64,000 bases of DNA from Helicobacter sp. MIT 05-5294 (GTDB taxonomy: Bacteria > Campylobacterota > Campylobacteria > Campylobacterales > Helicobacteraceae), in NCBI RefSeq assembly GCF_000765675.1, contig NZ_JRPA02000003.1:1-64000 (forward strand), in the 5' to 3' direction. Shown piece after piece: positions 34,560 to 44,577 of this stretch. The translations under genes were made by a program, and so were the position numbers. The notes beneath the pieces were generated by a model. It worked only from the letters and a program-made list of their open reading frames with translations, made no database searches and was not told the DNA's origin. The stretch's first letter is position 1. Each line of letters opens with the position of its first letter.

Positions 34560-35690
34560 ATGGAAAATCAAAAAGATGTATTTTATCTAGCAGGTTATGA
34601 CCCACGCAGCTATCGCTATTATTATGCACTCTTAAAACGGAATCTCTACAAACAAAATCAACTTAATGGATTAGATTTGAGCATTTCGCCTTGCACACAA
34701 GAGGGTGAAATTCCTTATTGTGTAATTTCTAGTTCACAATCAGCAGTCCATTATCATTTCTTACAATGGGATAAAATCGTCCAAAAATATTGGGCAAAAA
34801 GCCTGTTGGATTTTCTTTATGATTTTGCTTATTGTGTGAAGCAATATGTGTTTTCAGGCATTCTTAGAATTTTTATCAAAGAATCCAAAACGCAACTTAT
34901 TGCGGGTTTGTATCCGATTCTATATTTTTGCTTAAGCTATGCGCTTGGTTTTGTTGGAATCTATCATCTGTATCAAATCGTAGCAAGTTGGAATCTTTTT
35001 GCCGCGATTCTTTGCGCTTTGGTTTGCGTATGGGGACTTACGAAGATAATTTTGTATGGAGGCAAAAAATTCGCGGTGTTTTGGTTGTCCAATATTTACG
35101 CGTTTTGTGCAAAATACGCGACAGGGAAAATCATAGAATCGCAAGGCTTGATAGAGGATTTTAGCAATGCGATTTTGAAGGTTTTGCACAAAAATCAAAC
35201 AACGAAAAATTATGAATTGATTTTATGTTCGCATAGTGTAGGGACGATTTTGGCAGTAGGAGTTGCCGCGAGGGTCGTGAGAATTGCGCAAAAGCAGAAT
35301 CTCAATTTGGCTTGTTTTAAGATTCTAACTCTTGGGCAATGTATCCCGCTTGTGAGTTTTCAAAAAACTTGCGAGACTTTCAAGGAAGATTTACATGCAC
35401 TTGGAAGTGTGCCGCTTGTTTGGTTTGATTTTACTTCCAAGATTGATGGTGCTTGTTTTCCAATGGTGGATTTCTTTTGTGCTTCTGGAATCCAAGCCAA
35501 CTTTAAGCCAAAATTTCTTTCTCCAAGATTCCATCAGCTTTTTACTCCACAAACTTATAAAAAAATTCGCTATAATTGGTATTTAGCGCATTTTTTATAT
35601 TTATATGCCAATGAAATTTTGGGCAAATATGATTTTTTTAATTTTATTGGTGGCAAAAATACTTTAGAATCCAAAATAGGAGCGATTTAA
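34560..35690 (+). CDS. Membrane-anchored alpha/beta hydrolase-like protein
   Basis: 376 residues, function unknown. The N-terminus reads FYLAGYDPRSYRYYY, a conserved opening of a poorly described hydrolase family. Two or three hydrophobic segments at about 115-165 place it in the membrane. A nucleophile elbow, LCSHSVGTILAVG, puts the probable Ser at 226, with conserved His in the C-terminal third. Lipase or acyltransferase activity is inference. It shares one base with the P450 gene (TAATG), so translation is coupled. From memory it corresponds to C. jejuni Cj1412c, which also neighbours a P450. Confidence 0.7.
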   Translation: MENQKDVFYLAGYDPRSYRYYYALLKRNLYKQNQLNGLDLSISPCTQEGEIPYCVISSSQSAVHYHFLQWDKIVQKYWAKSLLDFLYDFAYCVKQYVFSGILRIFIKESKTQLIAGLYPILYFCLSYALGFVGIYHLYQIVASWNLFAAILCALVCVWGLTKIILYGGKKFAVFWLSNIYAFCAKYATGKIIESQGLIEDFSNAILKVLHKNQTTKNYELILCSHSVGTILAVGVAARVVRIAQKQNLNLACFKILTLGQCIPLVSFQKTCETFKEDLHALGSVPLVWFDFTSKIDGACFPMVDFFCASGIQANFKPKFLSPRFHQLFTPQTYKKIRYNWYLAHFLYLYANEILGKYDFFNFIGGKNTLESKIGAI

Positions 35691-37066
35691 TGGGGCAATG
35701 TCCATTTTTTCCTAAACCGCACAAAAACAAGGCGAGTTTGCTAACGACATTTTTCTTAAAAAGACGCTCTTGGCTTGATGGGCTTTATGAAAAAAGCTAC
35801 AAGATGAAATCCGGACAAGTCAAAATGCCCGGCTTTGATTTATATATCGCCAACCACCCAAAAGATGTGCGGCGCATTATGGTAGATGAAGTGCAAAAAT
35901 TCCCCAAAAGCAATTGGCTACACCAACTCCTCAAGCCTTTGCTTGGAGAGAGTATCTTCACCACCAATGGTGAAGTGTGGCGCAAACAGCGAGAACTTTT
36001 GCGTCCAAGCTTCGAACAAGCGCGTATTACAAAAGTATTTGGACTAATGAGCGAGGCAGTAGATGAAATGATGCAAAAACTCTCTTGTTATCCTAATGGA
36101 GCGATGATAGAAGTTGACGAAGTGATGACTTTTGTAACGGCTGATGTGATTTTTCGCACAATTCTATCCCAAAGGCTAGATGAGGAAAAGGGCAAAAAGG
36201 TTTTAGATGCTTTTGTGGTGTTTCAGGAACAAACCGTGCATACTGCGATTCGCAAAATGTTTTGCATTCCTGAATGGATTTCCTATCTATTGGGTGAGCG
36301 CAAACGCAAAAAAGCTGGAGATACAATTCGGCAAGTTTTGGCAGATATTATTAAACCGCGCTATGACGCAGTAAGCAACAATAAAGAGGGAGGATACGAA
36401 GATATTTTGGCTTCTTTGCTAGAAGTAGTAGAGCCACAAAGTGGCAAACGCTTTAGCTTTGAAGAGATTTTAGATCAAGTCGCGATGTTGTTTCTAGCAG
36501 GACACGAAACGAGCGCAAGTGCGCTAACTTGGACTTTGTATATCCTAAGCATTTCACCAAAAGAGCAAGAAAAAGCTTATCAAGAGATTCATTCCATCGC
36601 TGGAGATGAGAAGCTGAATTTACAGCATATTAGGAAGTTAAAGTATGTTGCTAATATTTTCAAGGAATCCTTGCGTCTTTATCCGCCTGTTGGATTTTTT
36701 GCAAGAACTGCCAACGAAGAAGTAAAGATTCAAAATAAACTGATTCAAGAGGGTTCTGGCATCGTGGTCGCTCCTTGGCTGATTCAAAGACACGAAAGTT
36801 ATTGGGATAAGCCTCACGAATTTAATCCGAATCGTTTTGAAGAAAAAGACAAGATTCTAAAAGACACTTATTTGCCTTTTGGAATGGGAGAACGCATTTG
36901 CATTGGGCAAGGGTTTGCAATGCAAGAGGCGATTTTGATTTTGGCGAATATTTTAAGAACTTATCAGCTTAAATTACAAGAAGGCTTCGTGCCTGATGTC
37001 GTGGGAAGACTTACGATTCGTTCCGCCAATGGAATGCAGATTTTATTTACAAGAAGAAAAGATTGA
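35690..37066 (+). CDS. Cytochrome P450
   Basis: Heme-thiolate mono-oxygenase of 458 residues. The I-helix oxygen motif AGHETSAS begins at 270, the K-helix ESLR is at 326-329, and the heme loop FGMGERICIGQGFA has the thiolate Cys at 404. The overall pattern is of CYP4/CYP102-like fatty-acid hydroxylases, so an aliphatic substrate is likely but not shown. It has no fused reductase; electrons would have to come from a ferredoxin or flavodoxin. It overlaps the next gene by one base (TGATG). Among Campylobacterales I know this as the C. jejuni Cj1411c type. Confidence 0.93.
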   Translation: MGQCPFFPKPHKNKASLLTTFFLKRRSWLDGLYEKSYKMKSGQVKMPGFDLYIANHPKDVRRIMVDEVQKFPKSNWLHQLLKPLLGESIFTTNGEVWRKQRELLRPSFEQARITKVFGLMSEAVDEMMQKLSCYPNGAMIEVDEVMTFVTADVIFRTILSQRLDEEKGKKVLDAFVVFQEQTVHTAIRKMFCIPEWISYLLGERKRKKAGDTIRQVLADIIKPRYDAVSNNKEGGYEDILASLLEVVEPQSGKRFSFEEILDQVAMLFLAGHETSASALTWTLYILSISPKEQEKAYQEIHSIAGDEKLNLQHIRKLKYVANIFKESLRLYPPVGFFARTANEEVKIQNKLIQEGSGIVVAPWLIQRHESYWDKPHEFNPNRFEEKDKILKDTYLPFGMGERICIGQGFAMQEAILILANILRTYQLKLQEGFVPDVVGRLTIRSANGMQILFTRRKD

Positions 37067-37419
37067 TGAAAGAAAAATTAGCAGGAACGATATTGCTTTG
37101 CGCACTTGTGCCACTGATGATTATTGGCTATTTGTTGATTGTAATCGTTGGGACTTTTGGCAAAGTTTCGCGCGTGCGACAAGGAGTGCGTGCTTTAGAT
37201 CATTTTGTCAATGCAACTCTATTTAATGGCTATGCGTGGGAATCCGTCTCTTCTCACGCGTGGAGAGAACGCGATAAACGCTGGGCAAAAATCGTAATAA
37301 AAGTAACAGATTGGTTTCAAAAAAACCATTGCAAACGCGCCAATTCAAGAGAACAAGCTATTATTGATCTAGTGCGCAAAAAACACCTAGATGACCAAAC
37401 TATTGGCAAGCAGCTTTAG
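37066..37419 (+). CDS. Small membrane protein of the P450 cassette
   Basis: 117 residues: one strongly hydrophobic segment at about 5-30 (GTILLCALVPLMIIGYLLIVI), then a basic, helical cytoplasmic domain with AWESVSSHAWRERDKRWAK. No known domain is recognised. The start codon overlaps the P450 stop, so it is coupled to it. Its constant company suggests a membrane partner or anchor for the P450 system, which is inference. Confidence 0.7.
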   Translation: MKEKLAGTILLCALVPLMIIGYLLIVIVGTFGKVSRVRQGVRALDHFVNATLFNGYAWESVSSHAWRERDKRWAKIVIKVTDWFQKNHCKRANSREQAIIDLVRKKHLDDQTIGKQL

Positions 37420-37569
37420 GATTCTATTGGGATTTACTAGACTTGGTTTACTTGAGGCTTAAGTATTTAGAGGACACATCAAAGAAGCGTTTATTGGTTT
37501 ATTATCTCACAAATGAAGCAAACGCTCACATTTGTAATCTTTTGCAATTAATAAAAAATGAAATCCTTA

Positions 37570-37607
37570 AGGGATTCGAAAGATTCTATAACCCACAGAA
37601 TCCCTTT
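37570..37607. terminator. Bidirectional terminator after the P450 cassette
   Basis: AAGGGATTC and its perfect 9-bp complement, 20 bases apart with further GATTCT/AGAATC pairing inside, then TTTTAAAC. It lies between convergent genes. The rest of 37420-37630 shows nothing nameable. Confidence 0.6.
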
Positions 37608-37630
37608 TAAACCTAACATTCCTTGTTAAT

Positions 37631-38362
37631 TTAGCGGCAACTAAAAACCACATTCCCTTGCGCTGTTTTTTGAGTATTTTTAGCAGTTGGCAAACTCACA
37701 CTTGCCAAATCTTGCGCCTCACTCTTTGCCATACTTAAATTCATTTTTCTCATTGTAGGCACTGCCACTTCCTCCGCAAAAGCACCTAAATTGATTTCCT
37801 TAATCGTGCATTTGTGGCGCGAAAGATTTGAATATTCTTTGGCTTTTTGCAAGGCGAGTTCTAGCAATTTAACATTGAGTTGCTCATCAAGAGTTGTCAG
37901 CGACTTTTCATCCAATACTTTTTCAACATTAGGAAGCGCAAAAAGCAAATAGGGATTTTTTTGCACTTCATTTTCAATTTTGCGAAGAATCTTATCATAA
38001 TCCTCTTTTTGTGCTTCAAAAAACTCACAATTTAAACTATAATTGCTTGTGAATCCATTTTGGATTCTTTGGTTGTTTTTGTATTCATAAATAGGTTGAA
38101 TCTCGAAACTCCCGCCTTTGCAAATGCTTTCTTTACCCAAAAATTCATTGATATTATTGTAAGTTTTAATGATTGCATTTTTATCACTTACATTTAAAGT
38201 TTTGAGTTTTCTTAAAGCCTCATTACCACTAACACTAATAAAGCTAACATACTTGGTGGCTTCTACTTCTACGCTTACACTTAGATTCTGCTTGATGAGC
38301 ATTTCTGCATTCGCTACGCCAAACACACCAAAGCAAAGCATAAAAACAAATCTTTTTAACAT
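37631..38362 (-). CDS. Secreted SIMPL-domain (DUF541) protein
   Basis: 243-residue exported protein with signal peptide MLKRFVFMLCFGVFGVANA. The mature part has the SIMPL pattern: NLSVSVEVEATKYVSFISVSG at the start, YEYKNNQRIQNGFTSNYSL in the middle, ALQKAKEYSNL near residue 165. Five cysteines may form disulfides. Function is not established for the family in these bacteria. It lies downstream of rplT, separated by a terminator. Confidence 0.75.
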   Translation of the reverse strand: MLKRFVFMLCFGVFGVANAEMLIKQNLSVSVEVEATKYVSFISVSGNEALRKLKTLNVSDKNAIIKTYNNINEFLGKESICKGGSFEIQPIYEYKNNQRIQNGFTSNYSLNCEFFEAQKEDYDKILRKIENEVQKNPYLLFALPNVEKVLDEKSLTTLDEQLNVKLLELALQKAKEYSNLSRHKCTIKEINLGAFAEEVAVPTMRKMNLSMAKSEAQDLASVSLPTAKNTQKTAQGNVVFSCR

Positions 38363-38437
38363 AAAAATCCTTTCAAATAAACCTATCTAGACAAACAAAT
38401 TGTGTTAATTGGAAAAAATTCAAATTTTAAAAGAAGC

Positions 38438-38461
38438 TAGGATTCCCCCTAAGGAATCCTA
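38438..38461 (-). terminator. Terminator of the thrS-infC-rpmI-rplT operon
   Basis: TAGGATTCC and its perfect complement around a six-base loop, five bases after the rplT stop, followed on the minus strand by CTTCTTTTAAAATTTG. Confidence 0.8.
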
Positions 38462-38465
38462 CCAT

Positions 38466-38819
38466 TTAGAGTGCTTTTTTGGCACTTTCAACGATTTTTG
38501 CAAATGCAGTAGGCTCATTCATTGCAATATCTGCTAAGATTTTCCTATCTAATGCAATTCCAGCCTTTTTAAGTCCAAACATAAATCTTGAATAACTGAT
38601 TGCATTAATTCTGCAAGCCGCGTTGATTCGGACAATCCAAAGCTTTCTGAAGTCTCTTTTCTTTTGTTTTCTATCACGGAATGCGTAACATAAACTTCTC
38701 TCTAATTGCTCTTTTGCTTTTCTAAAATGTTTATGTCTTGCGCTGTAAAATCCACGCGCTAGTTTTAAAACTTTTTTGTGGCGTCTTCTGCGCACTACAC
38801 CTGTTTTCACTCTTGCCAT
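38466..38819 (-). CDS. 50S ribosomal protein L20 (RplT)
   Basis: 117-residue rRNA-binding protein, [23 protein letters not shown] at the start (block of the family) and [13 protein letters not shown] at the end. It follows rpmI in the classical infC-rpmI-rplT order. In several bacteria L20 represses its own operon; no such RNA element was identified here. Confidence 0.97.
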   Translation of the reverse strand: MARVKTGVVRRRRHKKVLKLARGFYSARHKHFRKAKEQLERSLCYAFRDRKQKKRDFRKLWIVRINAACRINAISYSRFMFGLKKAGIALDRKILADIAMNEPTAFAKIVESAKKAL

Positions 38820-38909
38820 TTTAATCCTTTACCATATTGTGGTGTGGTATTACTACCAAACTTGCCCAAAAAATTGGGGAATGACATACTTAATGTATGA
38901 AACTTCTAC

Positions 38910-39104
38910 TTACGCCATACAAAGCAGTTTTTTAACTGACTCTACATTGGCATCATGAACATATTTTGGCGCATTCAAATTCGCAATTTTTCTTGGACGC
39001 TTTTTAGTCAAAATATGACTTTTAAAAGCTGAACCGCGTTTAATGAGATTTTTTTTGAGTTTGAATCTCTTTGCTGCACCACGATTTGTTTTCATCTTTG
39101 GCAT
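38910..39104 (-). CDS. 50S ribosomal protein L35 (RpmI)
   Basis: 64-residue basic protein starting [17 protein letters not shown] after the Met and containing [15 protein letters not shown]. The start is preceded by AAAGGAGAGA. It lies between infC and rplT. Confidence 0.97.
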   Translation of the reverse strand: MPKMKTNRGAAKRFKLKKNLIKRGSAFKSHILTKKRPRKIANLNAPKYVHDANVESVKKLLCMA

Positions 39105-39129
39105 TGCTTCTCTCCTTTCATAAGATAAA

Positions 39130-39645
39130 TTATTTTTTAGGTGTTACAAGCATATTGACATAACGACCCTCTACTTTGTAGTCTCTGTCAATATTCGCAA
39201 CTTCTTCAAGCATTGAAGCGACTTTGTTTAACACTTCAAAACCGGCTTGAGGTTCGCTGACTTCACGCCCACGCAAAAATACGCGGAATCGCACATGTTT
39301 ATTTTCTTTTAAAAACTCTTTTGCGTGTTTCACTTTATAGTTAATATCATTGCTCGCAATTTTAACAGAAAGCTTAATCTCTTTGATTTCAATCTGTTTT
39401 TGTTTTTTCTTCGCTTCTTTTTGTTTCTTTTCTTGCTGATAGCGGAATTTCCCATAATCCATTATCTTACAAACAGGTGGTTTAGCATCGGGCGCTATTA
39501 ACACCAAGTCCAATCCCTTGCTATCAGCAATCTTCAAAGCCTCTTCCGAGCTAATTAGCCCATATTGCTCACCATCATCTCCTACACAGCGAATTTGTGG
39601 AAAATCTATCTCCTCATTGAGGACTATATCGTCATTCTTACTCAA
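39130..39645 (-). CDS. Translation initiation factor IF-3 (InfC)
   Basis: Binds the 30S subunit and checks the start codon. The 171-residue protein has the N-domain [21 protein letters not shown] split across residues 38-58, [18 protein letters not shown] at the linker, and the C-domain KEIKLSVKI with [11 protein letters not shown]. The start codon is TTG, preceded by GAGG at 7 bases and overlapping the thrS stop by 4 bp. Weak starts on infC (AUU in enterobacteria) allow autoregulation by IF-3; TTG here would fit that. Confidence 0.95.
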   Translation of the reverse strand: MSKNDDIVLNEEIDFPQIRCVGDDGEQYGLISSEEALKIADSKGLDLVLIAPDAKPPVCKIMDYGKFRYQQEKKQKEAKKKQKQIEIKEIKLSVKIASNDINYKVKHAKEFLKENKHVRFRVFLRGREVSEPQAGFEVLNKVASMLEEVANIDRDYKVEGRYVNMLVTPKK

Positions 39646-41459
39646 AAGCTAACCTCACGCATTTTCTCCTTATTTAATTGGATAAAATCATCAAAACTGA
39701 TTTCAGATTGTTCTTTTGTGCGACGATTGCGCACTGCTACTTTTCTTTCTTCCATTTCTTTAGCACCCAATACTGCAATCATCGGAACTCTCTGCTTCTC
39801 TGCATTGCGAATCCTTTTATTGAGTGTTTCGTTTTTGTCTTCAATCTCGGCATATACGCCCACTTTTAAAAGCATATTGCGTAATTCCCTAGCATAGGCA
39901 TTTTGTGCTTCATTGATAGGGATAATAATCACTTGCGTTGGTGCAACAAAGAATGGAAATTCACCGCCAAAATGTTCTGTCAAAATCGCGACAAACCTCT
40001 CGAAGCTTCCCAAAATTGCGCGGTGAATCATCACAGGCTGCTGCGCAGTATTATTCTCATCGGTATAAGCCAAATCAAATCGTTCGGGTAGATTCATATC
40101 AATCTGCACCGTGCCACACTGCCATTTACGCCCAATCGCATCGGTGATTTTAATATCAATCTTAGGACCATAAAACGCCCCTCCGCCCTCATCAATCTTA
40201 TAAGCAATGCCACATTCATTTAATGCACTCTTAAGAGCTTCTGTCGCCTCTTCCCATACCGCATCACTACCGATAGACTTCTCGGGGCGCGTGGAAATTT
40301 CCATTTCATAAGTAAAATCAAAAGCATTCATAATTTTTTGCGTAAAATCAATGATGTTTTTTACTTCACTTGCGATTTGGCTTGGACGGCAAAAAATATG
40401 TGCATCATCTTGTGTAAATTCCCTCACACGCAACAATCCGTGCAACACGCCACTTTTTTCGTGGCGATGCACCACGCCGTATTCATAGAATCTTAAAGGC
40501 AATTCACGATAGCTACGCAATGCACTTTGATAAACCTTAATATGTCCCACGCAATTCATAGGCTTAATGCCATATTCTACCTCATCAATCGTTGTAAAAT
40601 ACATATTTTCGCCATAATTTGCATAATGTCCGCTAGTTTTCCAAACTGCGCTTTTTAAGATTTCAGGACCACGCACAGGCTCGTATCCTCGTTCAATTAA
40701 AGCTTGGGTGAGAAGATTTTCAAGATTCCTGCGCAATCTAGCACCTTTGGGCAACCAAATCGGCAATCCCGCTCCAATCTCTTCATCAAAGGTGAAAAGC
40801 TCCATTTCCATACCCACTTTACGATGATCGCGCTTCTTCGCCTCTTCTAATTGTCGCAAATAAGTATTTAAGGATTCTTTGTCTGCAAAAGCAATGCCAT
40901 AGATTCTTGTGAGCATTTCTGCCTTTTCATCACCGCCTAAATAAGCCCCTGCAATCTTGGTAAGTTTAAAGGCATTAAGTAATTTCAAAGTTGGTAAGTG
41001 TGGACCGCGACACAAATCTTCAAAATCTCCTTGCGAATAAATGCTCAAAGTCCCATCTCCCAATGGAATCCTGCTAATCACTGCTTGTTTTAAATCGTCG
41101 TTTTGAAATTTCACAATAGCTTCTTCGCGTTTTAGGTGATATTTGACGACTTTTTCGCCTTTTTTAGCGATTTCTTTCATTTTAGATTCTATGGCTGCCA
41201 AATCTTCTTCGCCAATTTTTTTAGCAATGCGAAAATCATAATAAAATCCCTCTTCTACCACAGGACCTACGAAAAATTGCGCTTCAGGATAAAGTGATTT
41301 GATTGCTTCTGCCATTAAGTGCGCACAAGTGTGGCGCATGATAGCAAGTGAATCTTCGGAATTATCAAAATAAATCGGCTCACCCTCTAATCCCAATTCT
41401 TCCGCACTTTGTGTATCATAAACTGCACCTTTTGCTTTGATACCAATGATTACAGACAT
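39642..41459 (-). CDS. Threonyl-tRNA synthetase ThrS
   Basis: Class II synthetase, 605 residues. The N-terminal TGS-like region is short and degenerate compared with E. coli. The editing domain has [13 protein letters not shown] and the CRGPHLP motif. The catalytic core has [36 protein letters not shown] and [14 protein letters not shown]. The anticodon-binding domain ends the protein. First gene of the translation operon; a minus-strand TATAAT is at 41502-41497. Confidence 0.96.
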   Translation of the reverse strand: MSVIIGIKAKGAVYDTQSAEELGLEGEPIYFDNSEDSLAIMRHTCAHLMAEAIKSLYPEAQFFVGPVVEEGFYYDFRIAKKIGEEDLAAIESKMKEIAKKGEKVVKYHLKREEAIVKFQNDDLKQAVISRIPLGDGTLSIYSQGDFEDLCRGPHLPTLKLLNAFKLTKIAGAYLGGDEKAEMLTRIYGIAFADKESLNTYLRQLEEAKKRDHRKVGMEMELFTFDEEIGAGLPIWLPKGARLRRNLENLLTQALIERGYEPVRGPEILKSAVWKTSGHYANYGENMYFTTIDEVEYGIKPMNCVGHIKVYQSALRSYRELPLRFYEYGVVHRHEKSGVLHGLLRVREFTQDDAHIFCRPSQIASEVKNIIDFTQKIMNAFDFTYEMEISTRPEKSIGSDAVWEEATEALKSALNECGIAYKIDEGGGAFYGPKIDIKITDAIGRKWQCGTVQIDMNLPERFDLAYTDENNTAQQPVMIHRAILGSFERFVAILTEHFGGEFPFFVAPTQVIIIPINEAQNAYARELRNMLLKVGVYAEIEDKNETLNKRIRNAEKQRVPMIAVLGAKEMEERKVAVRNRRTKEQSEISFDDFIQLNKEKMREVSF

Positions 41460-41496
41460 AGAATATCGCCCTTTACAGATTAAAAAATAAGTGTGG

Positions 41497-41502
41497 ATTA
41501 TA
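41497..41502 (-). promoter_or_regulatory. Probable -10 box of the thrS operon
   Basis: TATAAT on the minus strand 38 bp before the thrS ATG, following a T run, in the only gap upstream of the operon. Confidence 0.5.
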
Positions 41503-41569
41503 GCAAAAAAATGAATAATTCACACTTAAAAGTCTTGAATCTTTGCAGGATTGCACAAGAATATGCGTT

Positions 41570-44437
41570 TTAGGGAAGCTTAGGAGACGCCAAATCTCCT
41601 TTCTTAGCCGCACAAACAATAAGTAGAATCGTAAAACCAACAAAATAATACAAAAATACAGGAATCGGCAAAGGGTCTCCAGCTGCGTAAGAATGCAATC
41701 CAGAGAGATAAAAATTCACCCCAAAATAAGTCATCAAAATAGAATAAAACGCCACAACACTAAGTGCCGCAAAAACATAAGGATTATCGCCTTTGGGGAT
41801 AAATCTCGTATGCAATACGATAATATACACAACAATAGAAATTAAAGCCCAAGTTTCTTTAGGGTCCCACCCCCAATATCTTCCCCACGATTCATTCGCC
41901 CAAACACCACCTAAGAAATTCCCGATTGTTAGCATGGCAAGTCCTAAAATCATCGCCATTTCATTAATTGTGTGCAAAGTAAGAATCGTGCGGTCTAATT
42001 CAGGATATTTTTCATCTCTGAAAATAAACAAAAACAAAGTGAGTGCGCCAAGCATAAAGCAAAGCCCCAAGAATCCATAACTTGCAGTAATAATAGAAAC
42101 ATGGATATTAAGCCAATAAGACTTTAGCACCGGCACAAGATTGCCAATTTGTGGGTCCATAAATCCTAAATGTGCAACAAAAAGTGAGATTCCAGCTAGA
42201 AAACTCGCCAAACTCTGCGCCAAATAACTCTTTTTGAAAAACACAACCCCAGCAACTCCCGCAGCAAAAGCGATATAAATCATAGATTCATAGGCATTAC
42301 TCCAAGGTGCGTGTCCTCCGACATACCAACGCATTCCAAGTGCGACTGCATGGCAAAATACCGCAAGTGAAATTACCCAATAAAGCAAACGACTTGCCCC
42401 AATATCTACTTTTTTGCGTCTAAAAATTTGCACGAGAACAACTGCAAAAAGCAAGATTCCGCAAATCAAATAAATTGGCATAAGGTTTTCAAACACATTA
42501 AAATGATTCAAAAATATTTCCAAATCAAGGCGTGATTGCGATGGAATCAAATCTGCGCCAAATTTGTGCTGAATCTTCTCTAACGCTTCAAGTGCCAAGT
42601 CTGCATTTTCCCATTTGTTTTCCACCAAGCCATAATGGAAACTATTAAAATAAGCTCCAAAGAGTTTTTGCAGCTGTTCTGCGCTTTGCGCATCAAAACT
42701 AGCAATCGCATCACTTGGGGCAAACCATTTTTTCTCTTCACTACTAAAGCTTGGCAAGATTCGCAAACTTTGTGCCGTATAAATCAAATACGCGACATTC
42801 ACGCGCTCATCTACACTAATAACATCTTTGTCAAACTTATCCCGCATTGCGGGTTTTTTACGATTGGCATCTTCTAGGAAGTTTGTGAGTTTATAAGTAT
42901 CCCCCACAAACAAATCCTCAAAAGCAATATGCTTATCTCCCTCACTCACTCCAATAACTTCTTTTAATTTTGGGGTAGAAATTGCAATCATTTTGACTTT
43001 TTTAAACTCTTCAGGATAAACCATCATTCCCAAAAACAACTCCATAGGTTTTAACCCCAAAAAGTCATTCTTTTTTGTCATTTTATGCACATATTCCATA
43101 GCCAAAGTATCCACAGGTTTCACGCGCCCACCAAAATCTTGCACTAAAAGTCTTCCAAATTTTTGCGAATGTGCGCCACTTTTGCTTTTAAGATTCTTAA
43201 TCAAATCCAAAACACTCTCTTCTGTGATTGGTGGAATCATAGCTTCTATTTCTTCTTGCGTGTGAGGATTGTTTGAAATTGCATTTTGGGATTCTATATT
43301 TTGCGCACTATGGGATTCCACACTTTGCGTATTTTGTGTAAGTGCAGAATCCGCCACAGCAGGTAAGCTACCAAAGCCCAATCCAAGCGCGAATACAATC
43401 GCTAAGTTTTGCGATTTTAGATAAGCACTTAAGCGCACAAATCTTCCATTTTTAGCAAAAAATTCCCACAAAAGCCCAATCACTAGCATGGTATAGCCAA
43501 TATAGGTTAGAATCTTGCCTGGGTCGCGATTTACGGATAGAATCGTGCCTCCCTCGTCTAAATCATAAGAAGATTGAAAAAAGCGGAATCCCCCATAATC
43601 TAAAACATTATTCATAAAGATTTTATAAGGCTTTTCTACTTTGTTTGCAGGGTCAATCACAACAACCTCCGAAGCATAAGAAGAAGGGCTCATAGAACCC
43701 GCATAGCGGTCAAGTTGAAAATCTTTTAATTCTATAAAAAAGGGCAAAGATACGATTCTGCTACCCCATTCTAATGCGAATCTCATTCCGCCAAGCACAA
43801 AAGGAATCGTCGTTTCTCCATGTGTGTTTTTTGTTAATTCAATCTGTTGGCTCTCTCCTTTGAATCTCACTTCTACTTGCAGTCTATCACTATCCATTTT
43901 ATCCACCGCTGGGATATAGTTTAAATACTGCACCAACAATTCATCTTGCTCAAAAGGCAATGTTTGATTAAATTTTTTCTGCACTAAAGGCGTGATTGTA
44001 GTGGGAAAAATAGCACGATAAAGAGTCTCGTCCTTTTTGGCTAAAATCGTGATAAACTCTTCTTGCGATTCTATGATATTGCTCTTCTCTCCCTCTCTGA
44101 TGTGCATTACACCTTCAAAGCCATAATAGCGCGTAATGGCTGCACCGACAAAAATCACAACCAAAGCAGAGTGGAACAACAAAGAAGCGTATTTTTGACG
44201 CTGCCAAGCACGAGAAAGCACCAAAACACCAATGAGATTCAACACTAAAAGCAAGTGCAACAAATTAAACCAAGAAGCACCATAAATCAATGCTTTAGCA
44301 CTAGAAGTGCCGAAATCATTTTCTACAAATGTCGCAACCGCACACGCGCTCCCATAAGCAATCAACAAAACAATCGTAACAAAAAAACTACAGAATCCCT
44401 TTATAATATTGCGGATAAAAAATCGTATTGGATTCAT
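41570..44437 (-). CDS. Fused cytochrome c synthase CcsBA
   Basis: System II heme exporter/cytochrome c ligase, with CcsB (ResB) and CcsA fused as in Helicobacter. The N-terminal half has ResB membrane segments and a large periplasmic domain. The C-terminal half is CcsA with the WWD motif WGRYWGWDPKETWALIS and heme-ligand His residues (HAPWSNAYES, HTRFIPKG). The ATG at 44437 follows TAGGGAAAA; a TTG at 44455 is less likely. It serves the cytochromes c of this window, such as c553 at 31633. Confidence 0.93.
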   Translation of the reverse strand: MNPIRFFIRNIIKGFCSFFVTIVLLIAYGSACAVATFVENDFGTSSAKALIYGASWFNLLHLLLVLNLIGVLVLSRAWQRQKYASLLFHSALVVIFVGAAITRYYGFEGVMHIREGEKSNIIESQEEFITILAKKDETLYRAIFPTTITPLVQKKFNQTLPFEQDELLVQYLNYIPAVDKMDSDRLQVEVRFKGESQQIELTKNTHGETTIPFVLGGMRFALEWGSRIVSLPFFIELKDFQLDRYAGSMSPSSYASEVVVIDPANKVEKPYKIFMNNVLDYGGFRFFQSSYDLDEGGTILSVNRDPGKILTYIGYTMLVIGLLWEFFAKNGRFVRLSAYLKSQNLAIVFALGLGFGSLPAVADSALTQNTQSVESHSAQNIESQNAISNNPHTQEEIEAMIPPITEESVLDLIKNLKSKSGAHSQKFGRLLVQDFGGRVKPVDTLAMEYVHKMTKKNDFLGLKPMELFLGMMVYPEEFKKVKMIAISTPKLKEVIGVSEGDKHIAFEDLFVGDTYKLTNFLEDANRKKPAMRDKFDKDVISVDERVNVAYLIYTAQSLRILPSFSSEEKKWFAPSDAIASFDAQSAEQLQKLFGAYFNSFHYGLVENKWENADLALEALEKIQHKFGADLIPSQSRLDLEIFLNHFNVFENLMPIYLICGILLFAVVLVQIFRRKKVDIGASRLLYWVISLAVFCHAVALGMRWYVGGHAPWSNAYESMIYIAFAAGVAGVVFFKKSYLAQSLASFLAGISLFVAHLGFMDPQIGNLVPVLKSYWLNIHVSIITASYGFLGLCFMLGALTLFLFIFRDEKYPELDRTILTLHTINEMAMILGLAMLTIGNFLGGVWANESWGRYWGWDPKETWALISIVVYIIVLHTRFIPKGDNPYVFAALSVVAFYSILMTYFGVNFYLSGLHSYAAGDPLPIPVFLYYFVGFTILLIVCAAKKGDLASPKLP

Positions 44438-44577
44438 ATTTTTCCCTAAAATCAAAATTTAAAAATGTCATTTTACCCAAAGCTTTTTTAGGTTTCATTA
44501 ACAAAAAGCAAACAAAAAGAAAATTGAATCATAAATAAAGAATCCCAAAGCCCAAAAGGCTTTGGCTTGACGCGGAT

